From Aurantiochytrium sp. KH105 (Eukaryota; Sar; Bigyra; Thraustochytrida; Thraustochytriidae), in the NCBI GenBank assembly GCA_003116975.1, contig BGKB01000044.1, positions 508,940 through 572,939 on the forward strand: a stretch of 64,000 nt of DNA, given 5' to 3'. Position numbers and translations under genes: made by a program. Below the pieces are notes generated by a model, which worked only from the letters and a program-made list of their open reading frames with translations, was not told the origin of the DNA and ran no database searches. Below are positions 26,512 to 36,059 of this stretch, in pieces; the stretch's first letter is position 1; each line of letters opens with the position of its first letter.

Positions 26512-27954
26512 TCACGAAAGAGACAGGCAGAGTGAATGCTGGCCTCCGGCAGTGATGGTAGAAACCTTAAAGGGAGAAGGGTCGGCCTTTGACTTGATAA
26601 CGAGTTTTGGCGTTGGCTGATCCTTTGCTGAGCCGTTGCCAAGCTGAGCCATGTCACCGAAGCCCCACGTGTAGAGGCGATGATCATCCGTGACGACCGC
26701 GCACATGTGGCTTCCGCAGCAACCCGACACAACGCGAGCGGGTGGATCAAACTTGACCTTGCAAGGCTTGCTCGAAAAAGAGCCAGCGCCATCGAGGTGA
26801 TTGGCGTCCAATGGCACGCCAAGCTCGCAGCTGTCTGCGCGACCAAAGGTGTACACGGAACCGTCACGGCCAATTGCCATGCTGTGATGCTCACCACCAT
26901 GAATGGCACAGATGCCCTTGTTGTCGAGCGCCTCGACGCGCGTAAGCATGGAAACCTCCTTGTTCTCGTCGGAAAGCGCAAGCTGACCGTACTGATTGAG
27001 GCCGCACGCGAAAACCCGGCTGCGAACTGCCTGCAAAATGAAGGAGTGATGGCTTCCTGCACCCACGTAGCGTGCGTTGTTGACAGGAGAGTTCTCGCTA
27101 TAGAGCATCTTGGCCGGCACGAGGTGGTCTTGGTACACCTTTTCCTTTTGGTAAATATGCTTTTCGTCCTTGAGCGGGGCCACGGGGCGGCCAAGCTGGC
27201 CAGCCTCTCCTAGGCCCCAGGCAAAGACGGTACCGTCGCCGCAGAGGACCATAGTGTGGTTGGCGCCCGAGGCGATTTGCGTGGCACCTCCGTGGCGATC
27301 CGCGCCGCTCACCTCGGGAACCTCAAGAGGCTCGAGCTGCGTCGTCTGGAACGAGGACTCGCCCGAGTCACGTCGAAACCACTTGCGGCCATCCTTGTCA
27401 AGATAGCATCCCCAAATGTAAACTTCGCCGTTCATGCCGAGGACGGCCGAGTGTGCATCGCCAGCACTGACCTGAACAGCAAAGATTTTGTTTTGCAGAG
27501 AGCGAACAATGCCCGGAAAGTTTTCCTCATCTCCAGTGGTCTTGCGGCCAAGCGTTTCATTGTCCGAGCAGCCCCAGCTCACGACGGAGCCATCCGCTGC
27601 GTCAATGGCGAGGTTGTGCATGCCGCCAGCGGAAACACAGCACAAGTCCATGTCCTGAATCTTGGGAATGGGCGCGGGACGCTTCAAGAAGGTCTTGTCC
27701 ATCGAGTCGTCCTCGTCCTGGCCGAGGCCGAGCTGGCCGCAGTCACCTGTGCCAAACACATATGCGGTGCCCTGCGTGCAAAACTTTTCCTTGAGAAGCT
27801 GCGCGTGCGACACGTAGTCAAGCATGCCCTCTTCCCAGTTCGCGCATGGGTTTGCCTGGTCGTTGTTGTGCACCCATTGTCTGAACGTGCGGTTGAGGCA
27901 CGCCACTTGCCTCCCGTACTCGGCCTCGAGCTCGTCGTTGCGCTTCCTTTTCAT
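26512..27954 (-). CDS. RCC1: RCC1-family protein, likely Ran guanine nucleotide exchange factor
   Basis: 480 residues, close to the length of nuclear RCC1 proteins. The chain is made of seven-bladed-propeller repeats with the usual GxxxxxxW/FGxxxxGQLG signature: AYVFGTGDCGQLGLG, SVVSWGCSDNETLG, EVYIWGCYLD, TVFAWGLGEAGQLG, RVFACGLNQYGQLA, SVYTFGRADSCELG, RLYTWGFGDMAQLGNG. SAGGMHNLAI, SGANHTMVL and GGEHHSMAI are the intervening strands. The N-terminus (MKRKRNDELE) is basic and could target chromatin or the nucleus. RCC1 loads Ran with GTP on chromatin, driving nuclear transport and spindle assembly. No extra domain (HECT, FYVE) is present, which favours the true Ran GEF. Divergent from ISY1 with an 800-bp GC-rich spacer. 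Confidence 0.9.
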   Translation of the reverse strand: MKRKRNDELEAEYGRQVACLNRTFRQWVHNNDQANPCANWEEGMLDYVSHAQLLKEKFCTQGTAYVFGTGDCGQLGLGQDEDDSMDKTFLKRPAPIPKIQDMDLCCVSAGGMHNLAIDAADGSVVSWGCSDNETLGRKTTGDEENFPGIVRSLQNKIFAVQVSAGDAHSAVLGMNGEVYIWGCYLDKDGRKWFRRDSGESSFQTTQLEPLEVPEVSGADRHGGATQIASGANHTMVLCGDGTVFAWGLGEAGQLGRPVAPLKDEKHIYQKEKVYQDHLVPAKMLYSENSPVNNARYVGAGSHHSFILQAVRSRVFACGLNQYGQLALSDENKEVSMLTRVEALDNKGICAIHGGEHHSMAIGRDGSVYTFGRADSCELGVPLDANHLDGAGSFSSKPCKVKFDPPARVVSGCCGSHMCAVVTDDHRLYTWGFGDMAQLGNGSAKDQPTPKLVIKSKADPSPFKVSTITAGGQHSLCLSLS

Positions 27955-28763
27955 CGTGCTCGCGCGCAGTCGGGGAGGGGAGCCCCTGACTTAACTCTGC
28001 TGCACTGCCTTACTGCCGCTGCAGACGAACGAGGTCAAGCGGGCCCTCCTGCCGAGGCCGCCTTCGCAGTGCGGCCCTCTCGAGGCTCTCGCCGTCGTCG
28101 TCGTTGCCGCTCTGCTCGTGCTTGTGGCCAAAGAGGCGCGCGGGGGCACTGCGCGACTATTTCCGCCTATCTTCCGCCGCCTCCGCGGCCTTAACCCAGC
28201 CTCTCCGGCCAAGCGGCGCGCACATGCGCAGCGTGCCCCCCGAGAGGCAAGTCGGCCAAAGGCCCCGTCGCAAGTGGACTTTCGGGCGGGGCAAGTGCAG
28301 AAAGGCGCGCATAACGCACTTTGGCGGGCCCGGCTGAGCCGAGACAAGACGCGCCAAAGCAAAGCGACTACGACCGCGACGACCACGCGCGCAGGCAACG
28401 CGGGCGCGGGCGCGGGCGAGCGACGCGGGCGGCGGCGGCGAGGAGGAGAGTCGCGGCGCGGCTGCGCGGAGTTCACCGGCGCCTCGGTCTTCTTGTTTGC
28501 TGCGTCGCAGCGAGGCGGGACTGCTCGAGCGGGAAGGAGGGAAAGAAAAGGCGCATCCACGCGCCGCTTGCCGTCCGCAGCGGCAGTATACGCAGCAAGC
28601 AGTGCACGCAACAGCGGTGTACGAAGCAAGGGGCCAAGGGTGTATCGAAGTCGAGCGTGGTCCTGATCTGATCATCTCCTTTCTCTTTTTCCTTGTTCGT
28701 TGACACGCACAAACACACGCAGAGGGCGAGCAGAGCCGTAGAAAAACAACAAATCAAAGGACC
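27955..28763. other. Divergent promoter region, RCC1 / ISY1
   Basis: GC-rich, 0.8 kb between divergent starts. Overlapping Arg/Ala/Ser-rich frames on both strands are not accepted as genes. It probably contains both promoters. Confidence 0.5.
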
Positions 28764-29543
28764 ATGTCGCGCCGCAAGGTCGTCCAGATGGGCACCCTGA
28801 ACAGGTGGATGTCCTTCCAGCAGCAAGTGCGGCTCGGACAGGACCAAAAGGATCGCTCGAAAAATCCCGAGTCGTGCAAGAACCTCGATGACGCGCACCG
28901 CTTTCGACGCGCCGTCATGAGGGAGATCTCGCAAAAGCTCACGCAAGTACAAATGGCGTCGCTTGGTGAACATCGGCTGCGCGAACTCAACGATGAGATC
29001 AATAAGCTCATGCGCGAACGGTTCGCCTGGGAACGGCAGATTCTCAAACTTGGAGGCCCTGATTTGAGGAATCATGCATCCTCTGGGAAAACGTACAAAT
29101 ACTTTGGCGCGGCACGCGAGCTCCCACAAGTGCGTGAGCTTCTCGCACGACCAGAGGTCAAACCGGCAGTCTCGAAGAAACGCAAGCGGGACGATATCAT
29201 GCGCACCATCACTCCTGCCTATTACCACTCTGTCGATGATACACGCGACGATCCAATGGGACTGTTGGACGCTGAAGCCCGCGAGGAGAGCGAAATTCGT
29301 GCCGAGCGCATCGCAGAAGAGGAACCGATTCCGCCGAATGCCGAGCAGGAGGCCGCAGAGGCCGCAGAGAAGTTGGAGGCTAGTGCTTCGCCGTTTGAGC
29401 AGCTCATGCTTCGTACAGCACACTACTCGTCGCTGTCATTTTTGTCTGTGGAGCAGCGCAAAGATCTCGACACATCCAAAGCCATGGAAAAGGTCATTGT
29501 GGAGCGAAAACGCAAGGAGCTCATGGACAAGTACCTTCTTTGA
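28764..29543 (+). CDS. ISY1: Pre-mRNA-splicing factor ISY1
   Basis: 259 residues. The ISY1 pattern is clear from residue 50 onward: REISQKLTQVQMASLGEHRLRELNDEINKLMRERFAWERQILKLGGPDL, followed by KTYKYFGAARELPQVRELL and the acidic C-terminal region with a KRKRDDIMRTITPAYYHSVDD segment. ISY1 is a member of the Prp19-associated (NTC) complex and stabilises the spliceosome for the first catalytic step. The N-terminal 30 residues are less like the family's usual start but keep the LNRW..FQQ pattern. With SF3A1 this is the second splicing factor in the window, consistent with introns existing in this genome even though most genes here lack them. Confidence 0.93.
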   Translation: MSRRKVVQMGTLNRWMSFQQQVRLGQDQKDRSKNPESCKNLDDAHRFRRAVMREISQKLTQVQMASLGEHRLRELNDEINKLMRERFAWERQILKLGGPDLRNHASSGKTYKYFGAARELPQVRELLARPEVKPAVSKKRKRDDIMRTITPAYYHSVDDTRDDPMGLLDAEAREESEIRAERIAEEEPIPPNAEQEAAEAAEKLEASASPFEQLMLRTAHYSSLSFLSVEQRKDLDTSKAMEKVIVERKRKELMDKYLL

Positions 29544-30563
29544 TCTCGTCGCATGCGCAACACTGCATTCACGCAACCATACTTTTTTTTTCTGTCAGTT
29601 CTGAACGGACACGTCCATGTGTACCGGCTTCCGGTCATGCGTACGGCTCTTTATCACACTATCTACTATTGAGCTGTATGATCAAGCAGAGTAAGCACTG
29701 CCAGACCATAGGAAATCTCGATTTTTCCGACAGACAACTTGCGTTGCGGCTGTAACAAATTTGAGCTCACTTTTCTGGCCTGTTTCTTTGTTAGCATCAC
29801 CTACGATGAGCTCGTGAATTGAGTCTCGCCATTCTGCTACTTGTCGCAATGCCTGCTATTTGAGCAAAGTGCTTCCGCGGCTCGCATACGTGCGCAAAAG
29901 CAGACAGATTTCTGGGCTGCTGCTGCACTGCTTTGGTAGATTCTTTAGGGCACAATTTCTTTCTACAAGATACGCGTATCTATTCGTGTCTTCACACCAA
30001 AAGGAAACAAAGAATGACTTAGGATCGATCTTTGATTCACACCACGAACATTTTTTTCTTTTATGCATTTGCAGCGAGCTGAGCAGCTTTCCTGGAACAC
30101 GCCTGGCTGACTGACTGACTGACTGACTGACTCCCCATCGGTCGACCCCTTATCTGCCTCTCAGACTCTCGCTCTCGCGTGCGCGCTTTCTCGCTCTCTC
30201 GCTCTCTCGCTCTCTGCTGGACAGTGAGCACATGCGTTGATGCGCGCACGTGCATGCTCGCACGGCCGTCCTCGAAATCCGGACCGGCAGCAAGGCCGGA
30301 TCACAAGTGCGGGGGCGCGTCGTCGGCGACCAAATCTTGGGCGCGCCACAATTTTGGTTTGACAGCCAAGCAGAAAGTCGAACGCATCCGGCAGAGCAAA
30401 CTTGCTTCGCGAAAAAGGAGAGCGCGCGCCGCCTCGCCCGCGCTAACTTACCTCGTCCGCCGCACCGTCTGCGCGAAGCTGGGTTTCGGGAAGGCAGACG
30501 AGGAGACAGAAAGAGAGGGCGAGAAGCAGGCAGAACACGATCGACAGCGGCAAGCACTGCACC
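29544..30563. other. Intergenic region with CTGA and CTCT repeats
   Basis: 1 kb between tandem genes ISY1 and PGP. The left half is AT-richer with T-runs (29583-29592, 30051-30058) that may be 3'-end signals. The right half is GC-rich with a CTGA array (30107-30132) and CTCTCG repeats (30188-30216), likely promoter and leader of PGP. Confidence 0.45.
30107..30132. repeat. (CTGA)n microsatellite
   Basis: Six to seven CTGA units, followed 60 bp later by CTCTCG repeats, upstream of the PGP start. Confidence 0.88.
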
Positions 30564-31427
30564 ATGGGCGGGCGCAAGCTTCTCGACGTGTACAAGAACT
30601 TCGTGCTTGACTGCGACGGCGTGCTATGGCACTCCGCGACGGCCATCGCCGGCAGCGTGGAGGCGGTCTCGCGGATGCGCGCCGCCGGGAAGCGCGTCGT
30701 GTTTGTGACGAACAACTCGACCAAGTCGCGACAGGCGTACCTGGACAAGTTTGAGGCACTCAAGTTTGAGGGCGTCGAGGTCGAGCACATCAACACGTCT
30801 GGCTCTGCTGCGGCGGAACTGTGCAAGCTCGGTGGCCACAAGAAGGTCTTTGCTATCGGTGAGCCCGGTCTGATGGAGGAATTCAAGGCCGTCGGCGTGG
30901 AGACCGTCGAGGTGTCCAGCGATGCGAAGACCGGCATGGATGAGGCAGAGTTTGAGGACGCCAAGCTCGAGGAAGGCGTCAGCGCCGTCGTTGTGGGCTG
31001 GGATCGTAACTTTTCGTTTCGCAAGCTTTGCCTGGCCTCACTCTACATTCAGGCCGGCGCCAAGCTTATCGCGACCGGTTTGGACCCCAGTGATAAGGTC
31101 GGGGGCAAGTCCATGCCTGGCAACGGGTGTAACGTGAACGCCATTCAGTACAGCGTAGATGACCCTCAAGGCGAGCACACAACCGTGGCAGGCAAGCCTA
31201 ACTCTCACCTCATGGAGAACATTCTCAACAAGTACAACTTTACTGGCAGCGAGACCCTCATGGTCGGCGATCGCCTCGACACGGACATCAAGTTTGCCGA
31301 AGGTCAGGCCAAGAGTCTGCTCGTTTTGAGTGGGTGCACTCCGATCGAGGAGTATGAGTCGCGCACCGACGTCACGCCCACGCACGTTGCCGCAGACCTT
31401 GCAACAGCTCTGGACATGGAGATTTAG
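30564..31427 (+). CDS. HAD-superfamily phosphatase, phosphoglycolate phosphatase / PGP type
   Basis: 287 residues, the usual length for the family. HAD motif I is LDCDGVLW (D16, D18), motif II TNNSTKSR, the C2-type cap lies between, with AIGEPGLMEEF and VVVGWDRNFSFRKL as in PGP/PDXP proteins, then GKPNSHLMENIL and motif IV MVGDRLDTDIKFA. Such enzymes hydrolyse 2-phosphoglycolate (a by-product of DNA repair and of side activities of glycolytic enzymes), glycerol-3-phosphate or pyridoxal phosphate in the cytosol. Sequence alone does not separate PGP from pyridoxal phosphatase; the GWDRxFxFxKL cap motif fits both. No transit peptide is visible. Confidence 0.92.
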   Translation: MGGRKLLDVYKNFVLDCDGVLWHSATAIAGSVEAVSRMRAAGKRVVFVTNNSTKSRQAYLDKFEALKFEGVEVEHINTSGSAAAELCKLGGHKKVFAIGEPGLMEEFKAVGVETVEVSSDAKTGMDEAEFEDAKLEEGVSAVVVGWDRNFSFRKLCLASLYIQAGAKLIATGLDPSDKVGGKSMPGNGCNVNAIQYSVDDPQGEHTTVAGKPNSHLMENILNKYNFTGSETLMVGDRLDTDIKFAEGQAKSLLVLSGCTPIEEYESRTDVTPTHVAADLATALDMEI

Positions 31428-31662
31428 ACGAGATAGATCACAACAACGTTGCGCGCGTCGTCATGTGAAGTCGAGTAGTAATAAGGATAACATATCTTTT
31501 TTCGCTATTTACGTAGAGCTTTCTCGAGCCAGACAGCGCCACGAGATGGCCAAGTCTACCTGACGTGGAGGATTCTACTCGCCAGGTTGGCAAGGCTATC
31601 TTATCTGTCAATGAAGCAAAAGAGCCAAAAAAGGGGGGTGGGAATAGATCGTAAACAGTAGA
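31428..31662. other. Convergent spacer PGP / MBF1
   Basis: 235 bp between two stop codons; slightly AT-rich, no gene. Confidence 0.5.
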
Positions 31663-32187
31663 TTAGAAGCGGCGGCTCTTTGGTGCCTGGTTCTTAGCAT
31701 TTGCCGCGGTCACGGCGCGGGGACCCTTTGCGGCGCCAGTCTTTGCAACAGCGGCCTTCTTGGCCTTGGCCTTGTCAACAGCCTTCTTTTGCGCCTTGGT
31801 AAAGGTGCCGGCCACAAAAGCAGGGTTCTTCTGCTTGAGAGCGCGCTCAATCTTCTTGAGAAGCATCGAGTTCGGGATGGCCTTGCCGGCCTCGTAGTCC
31901 TGAATAATGTTCGCCTTGAGGTTGCAGGCCGTGGCGAGCTCCTTCTGGGTCATCCCCGCCTTCGTTCGCTCCTGCTGGAGCAGCTTCTTGAGCTCCAGCG
32001 AGACCTTGGCATTGGCAAAGCTCTCCGAGTCCTCCTCCACGCGCGCCGCGTGCGAGGCCCCGGCGGCGGCCTGCGAGTTGCCGCCGGCGCCGACCTTCTT
32101 CTCCGTGTCAAGGAGGCCCGACCGCGCGGCCGATGCCTTGCTCGGCGCCTTCGACCACGTCACGTCGGCCCAGTCCTGGTGCTCCAT
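31663..32187 (-). CDS. MBF1: Multiprotein-bridging factor 1 (MBF1/EDF1)
   Basis: 174 residues. It has the MBF1 layout: an N-terminal domain beginning HQDWADVTWSKAP, a linker, and the C-terminal helix-turn-helix (Cro/C1 type) KVSLELKKLLQQERTKAGMTQKELATACNLKANIIQDYEAGKAIPN, followed by the usual ALKQKNP. MBF1 bridges gene-specific activators (bZIP, nuclear receptors) and TBP, and also acts in ribosome-collision surveillance. The C-terminus carries about 50 extra Lys/Ala-rich residues (KAQKKAVDKAKAKKAA...), making it longer than the usual 140-150. The leader is a purine-rich GGAGA repeat on the sense strand. Confidence 0.95.
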   Translation of the reverse strand: MEHQDWADVTWSKAPSKASAARSGLLDTEKKVGAGGNSQAAAGASHAARVEEDSESFANAKVSLELKKLLQQERTKAGMTQKELATACNLKANIIQDYEAGKAIPNSMLLKKIERALKQKNPAFVAGTFTKAQKKAVDKAKAKKAAVAKTGAAKGPRAVTAANAKNQAPKSRRF

Positions 32188-33183
32188 CTTCGCCGCTCCT
32201 CTCCTCCTCTCCTCTCCTCTCCTCTCCTCTCCTCTCCTCTCCGCCCGCCGCGCCGCGCCTCCGCGCTCCGCTGCCCGCGAGTCCCGCCCCGAGTCTGCGC
32301 ACGCGACCTTCGCGAACGACGGCTTCTCCGACTTGACGTTCGCGATCTGCTGCTGCTTCTTCTGCTTCGACTGTCGATGATGCGGCCCACGCTCGGGAGG
32401 GGCGCGCTGCGAGTCCCCGGTTCCGCATCTGTTCCCCGCTTCGCTGCTTTCAGGGGGTTGATATTGGCAGAACGTTCTGCACTGGTGCTGGAACGGTTCC
32501 GAAGGAGGGTGTGCGCGCGAAAGACTCGCAGGAGGGCCCCTCCCGTGCGCCGTGTGCTTCTGCGAGCGTCACTGTTTCGCTTGACTTCTTTGTCGAGGAC
32601 GGCGCGATTCGTGATCGCCTCCTGCGTGCGTTTCCTGCAGAAGGCGCGTCAACACGCAGACTCGCAACGCGGACGCAAGGCCTCTCCTTCCCCCGTTTGG
32701 ATCTTCGAAAAGTTTGGGCGCAGCGCGCAGTGCGAGTTGTCGAGAAAAGGCGGGACGGATGCGCATGTCCGAAGAAGCGGCCGCGACATTCAGATTTGAC
32801 TTGGGGGTCGAAAGATCTTTTTCACCTCTGCCTGTCAGGCTTGCTGCAAACTGGAAGACGTTCGCATCGTTTCTTGCGCAGTCCTCGGGATGATGTGCAG
32901 GGAACAATATGGACGATGTTCAAAGTCAGTCAGTTATGTGACTTTCGAGCTCCACAATTTCCCTCTGCTCCTTCTCGAGACAAGTCATCGCTCGTCGCCA
33001 GTCAGTCATCGCCAGCAACCTGCGGCAAAAGCCAGCCAGGTTTTGGCCTCCAAAGAGCATCTCGCTAGCATCTTCTGCCAAGATACTGTCCTGATGATAC
33101 TGCTTGTGCCAAAATAGCAGTCTCGAATTGCCCAGTTTTTCGCGGTGACAGGACGCGCGCGCGCGACCGCGAGGCCGGAGAGA
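32188..33183. other. Divergent promoter region MBF1 / mitochondrial protein
   Basis: 1 kb. Next to MBF1 lies a pyrimidine-rich CTCCT/CCTCT array (32195-32241), purine-rich on the MBF1 sense strand. The rest has no credible gene. Confidence 0.5.
32195..32241. repeat. (CTCTC/CCTCT)n array in MBF1 leader
   Basis: About nine CCTCT units starting 8 bp upstream of the MBF1 ATG; sense strand reads GGAGA. Confidence 0.9.
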
Positions 33184-33573
33184 ATGATGCTGCTCGCGCG
33201 GCGCGCGGTGCTGACGTCGCGCCTGGCCAGTGCCAGCGCTCGGGGCGGCCAAGGCCGGCTGCTCGCGACGGACTCTCGTGTGCAACAGGGCCAGGCGGCC
33301 AAGCATGCAGCTGCAGCGCCGGAGGCCGCGGCCCAAGGCGCTGGCACAGGCGCGAACGCTACGGGAGCCAAGCCGAGAAAGAACAGCTCGGGCATGTCAG
33401 CATCTGATGTTGCCATTATGCTGGTGCTTTGCGGCGGGTCGACGGTATATCTCGTGAACGAGGTAAAGGACATGGAACCCATCCAGCCCAAGGGCGCCAA
33501 GAACAAGGCAAAACCAAGCCCGCCCCCTGCTGATGCGTCCGCCGACGCATCCGACGCTCCGAAGAGCGCCTAG
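33184..33573 (+). CDS. Small predicted mitochondrial single-span protein, unknown
   Basis: 129 residues from the tandem ATGs at 33184/33187. The N-terminus (MMLLARRAVLTSRLASASARGGQGRLLAT) is Arg/Ser/Ala-rich without acidic residues, typical of a mitochondrial presequence. An Ala/Gly-rich linker leads to one hydrophobic span (about 82-99, SDVAIMLVLCGGSTVYLV) and a short Lys/Pro tail. The layout suits a small inner-membrane or respiratory-chain accessory subunit, but I recognise no family. Supported by the clean targeting signal and coherent frame. Confidence 0.65.
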   Translation: MMLLARRAVLTSRLASASARGGQGRLLATDSRVQQGQAAKHAAAAPEAAAQGAGTGANATGAKPRKNSSGMSASDVAIMLVLCGGSTVYLVNEVKDMEPIQPKGAKNKAKPSPPPADASADASDAPKSA

Positions 33574-34136
33574 ACACTTGCCGTCCAGACTTCGCTGCAA
33601 AGAGGATATTCAAAGATTTTGATGTACACAGACGCCAAGCAAACCCAACGATAACAAGCCGACGCAGAGGAAAGAATTGTGCGAGCGAGACAAATGGCAG
33701 CAGCACTCGCAAACGCATTCAATCTATTAGCATAAAAAACACTATAACACAAAAATGTGCTGTCTGACTGTAAAATTAAACCCTATCATTTAAGAGGCTT
33801 GGGCGACGTCTTTCGTCTCGCTCCCCCCCTCCCCCGAAAGAAGCATCTTTCACCCCACGAATGACTTTGTACCGCACGCCAGGCAAATCTTTAACCCTTT
33901 CCCCCCTAAGATAAGGACAGATGAATGCTCCTGTAGATTTTGACCTTCTCCAGGGATGTAGACAAACTTGGGTTAGAAGAAATCGAACCACCCACAAAAG
34001 TAGCACTCGAGATGATGCCGTTGACACACATTAAAGCCACCACAGTAAGGAAGCGACTAAAGTTTTAGCCCTCGTCCGGTTTGGTCTTGGACTCCGCCTG
34101 CTCGCCAGGCTTCCTTTCCCACAAGCATGCGTTGCA
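33574..34136. other. Convergent spacer
   Basis: 560 bp between two 3' ends. AT-richer (for example 33720-33780), consistent with 3' processing signals. No gene. Confidence 0.5.
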
Positions 34137-35525
34137 TCACACCACAGAAACCGTATTTGACGGTGCTTCCAAGAAGCTGCCGGTGCTTTCGGCGCCGGGC
34201 GAGCGCGGATCGATGTTCTGCACAATGGGCGCCCGACCAGAGTTTTCGTCCTCCGTTTCGGCAGCAGCTGCCTGACGCGCAACCGCGCCAGACTCATCAT
34301 TATTCTGACGCGGCTTGAAAACAAAGAGTAGGATGCCACAAATGGTGATAAGGATGCCAAGCGTGAACAATGAGATCTGCTGAGTTGAGAAATCATCAAA
34401 CTCGCCATAAAAGAGAGCACCCATGGTCACGGACGAAATGATGAACATCGCGTTGTAAAGAGGAAACACGAGAATCGCGTCATATCGAGACATGCCTTTG
34501 TTGAGCATGGAGAGCTGCGAGATTGCCAAGATGAGCGTCGCAAGAATAAAGACGTACGGGTACCACGTTGTCCACGCGCTCTGGCCTTCCTCACTGCCGT
34601 CGAATACGCTCGTCTTCATGAGCACGCCAACAGCTTTGAAGAAAATATTTTGAAGCGCGCCAAGCCCCCCCGACACAAATCCATAATAGAATGGGCGCAT
34701 TGCAAAGTTCGCATAAGCAAGCTTGGTGCACCAAGGGTCCGCCGCGGGCGAGGCGACCGCCACGTGGGTGCCGACAGTGCCTGGCGTGATGTTAACCAAT
34801 TTGGAAGGATTTTGCAGCTCTGCCTTGGCAACGTCTCCGTCGATTTCGATGTCTTCGAGCACAATCGAAGAGCACGTGGCTGAATTTTTCTCCGCAAGAT
34901 CCCCAGTCAATCCATTTTGCTTTTCTTCTCCAGCATCACTTCCTGCCGAATTGTTATCCTGCGTCGTTTTCAGCACGGCAGAAGGAGTATTGTCCGCTAG
35001 GTTTTGCTTGAGAGGGTCCGTGAAGAGAAGCGAGCATGTCATGAGAAACATAGTGACGCCGAGGGTGACGACACCAACAAGAAAGGAAGGCGAACGGAAA
35101 AACCCGAGCAGGTCACCGAGCACGTACGACTCGGAATCATGGTTCCCCGTCACCGTGGTCAAAGTACATCCAATGAAGACGATGATGCTGGCGATGATAT
35201 CAATTTTGTAGACCTTTTCCTTGAGAATGCATGGCGCGAAAAATTGATTCATGATGAGCGTGAGTCCTGCAAATGGGACGACGAGGCTTTGTGCAGCAAA
35301 GCTAAAAGCAAAAAAGTCGAAGGGGAACGGAAAAAGACCCATCATGATGAAAGAGGCCCACCAACACGGCGAGCACACGATTCCAAGCATGACAGGGTAC
35401 TTTTTGTCGTCAGGAAGCGCCTGATTTTGATTGTGCGCATATTTTTGGAAAATTAATCCCAGACAGCTCAGCACCGAGCTTGCGATGCTAAAGGTGACGC
35501 CCACCACCCACTCGGACTCGCCCAT
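34137..35525 (-). CDS. NIPA-like magnesium transporter
   Basis: 462 residues. Nine hydrophobic segments are evident. The start (VGVTFSIASSVLSCLGLIFQKYAHNQNQ) and LGLFPFPFDFFAFSFAAQSLVVPFAGLTLIMNQFFAPCILKEK match the NIPA/DUF803 (DMT superfamily) pattern in which the first helix ends in a Gln-Lys pair and the third carries AAQS-LVVPF. A large cytosolic loop (about 190-270) is hydrophilic and unlike animal NIPA. The C-terminal spans contain LSMLNKGMSRYDAILVFPLYNAMFIISSVTMGALFYGEF, again family-typical. Human NIPA1/2 move Mg2+ and related divalent cations across the plasma membrane or endosomes. The disordered C-tail has acidic and Ser-rich sequence. Confidence 0.9.
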   Translation of the reverse strand: MGESEWVVGVTFSIASSVLSCLGLIFQKYAHNQNQALPDDKKYPVMLGIVCSPCWWASFIMMGLFPFPFDFFAFSFAAQSLVVPFAGLTLIMNQFFAPCILKEKVYKIDIIASIIVFIGCTLTTVTGNHDSESYVLGDLLGFFRSPSFLVGVVTLGVTMFLMTCSLLFTDPLKQNLADNTPSAVLKTTQDNNSAGSDAGEEKQNGLTGDLAEKNSATCSSIVLEDIEIDGDVAKAELQNPSKLVNITPGTVGTHVAVASPAADPWCTKLAYANFAMRPFYYGFVSGGLGALQNIFFKAVGVLMKTSVFDGSEEGQSAWTTWYPYVFILATLILAISQLSMLNKGMSRYDAILVFPLYNAMFIISSVTMGALFYGEFDDFSTQQISLFTLGILITICGILLFVFKPRQNNDESGAVARQAAAAETEDENSGRAPIVQNIDPRSPGAESTGSFLEAPSNTVSVV

Positions 35526-36059
35526 AGTAAATCAGCCTCGCGCCAGTGCGCAACAAGAGATATGCTTGTGTGCTTTCTTGTCGTAGCTAGCTAGCCAGCT
35601 CGATCGCGGTCCTCGCGCGGAAAGTGCTAAACACCTTCCAGGTTCCTATGGGTCCGTCAAGAGAACTCTCTCTCTCTCTCTCCTTCTATCTCTACCTCGG
35701 TCTCTGCGCCTCAAGCCGCGCGGTCTGGGACGCAAAGGCCGTAGACGCACGCGCAAACGACGATGGATATGCCCACCCACCCGCCCACGTGAGTTTGCTT
35801 GCAGCTGCGCAAGCAACATATGCGCCCTCAAAAAATGAATGTTGGAGTTTGCATCACAGAAGAGGTCCGTTGGCCAACCCCGAACCCATAGGAGTACCTT
35901 AGGCTTCAAATAACATTGATACCCTCCCTCCCTTCTTACGGCCCAACCAAGATTGCCTGAATAACTCCCTGCCAGATAAGCTTGCGCAGCGCCATCATTT
36001 GACGATGAATCAAATGGATGTTGAGTGTGGTGCATCTTTCTCTCCCGCACTTCCTGCTA
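35526..36059. other. Intergenic spacer NIPA / AAAP
   Basis: Between two minus-strand genes. Contains a TC/GA dinucleotide run (35666-35683), which is purine on the NIPA sense strand. No gene seen. Confidence 0.5.
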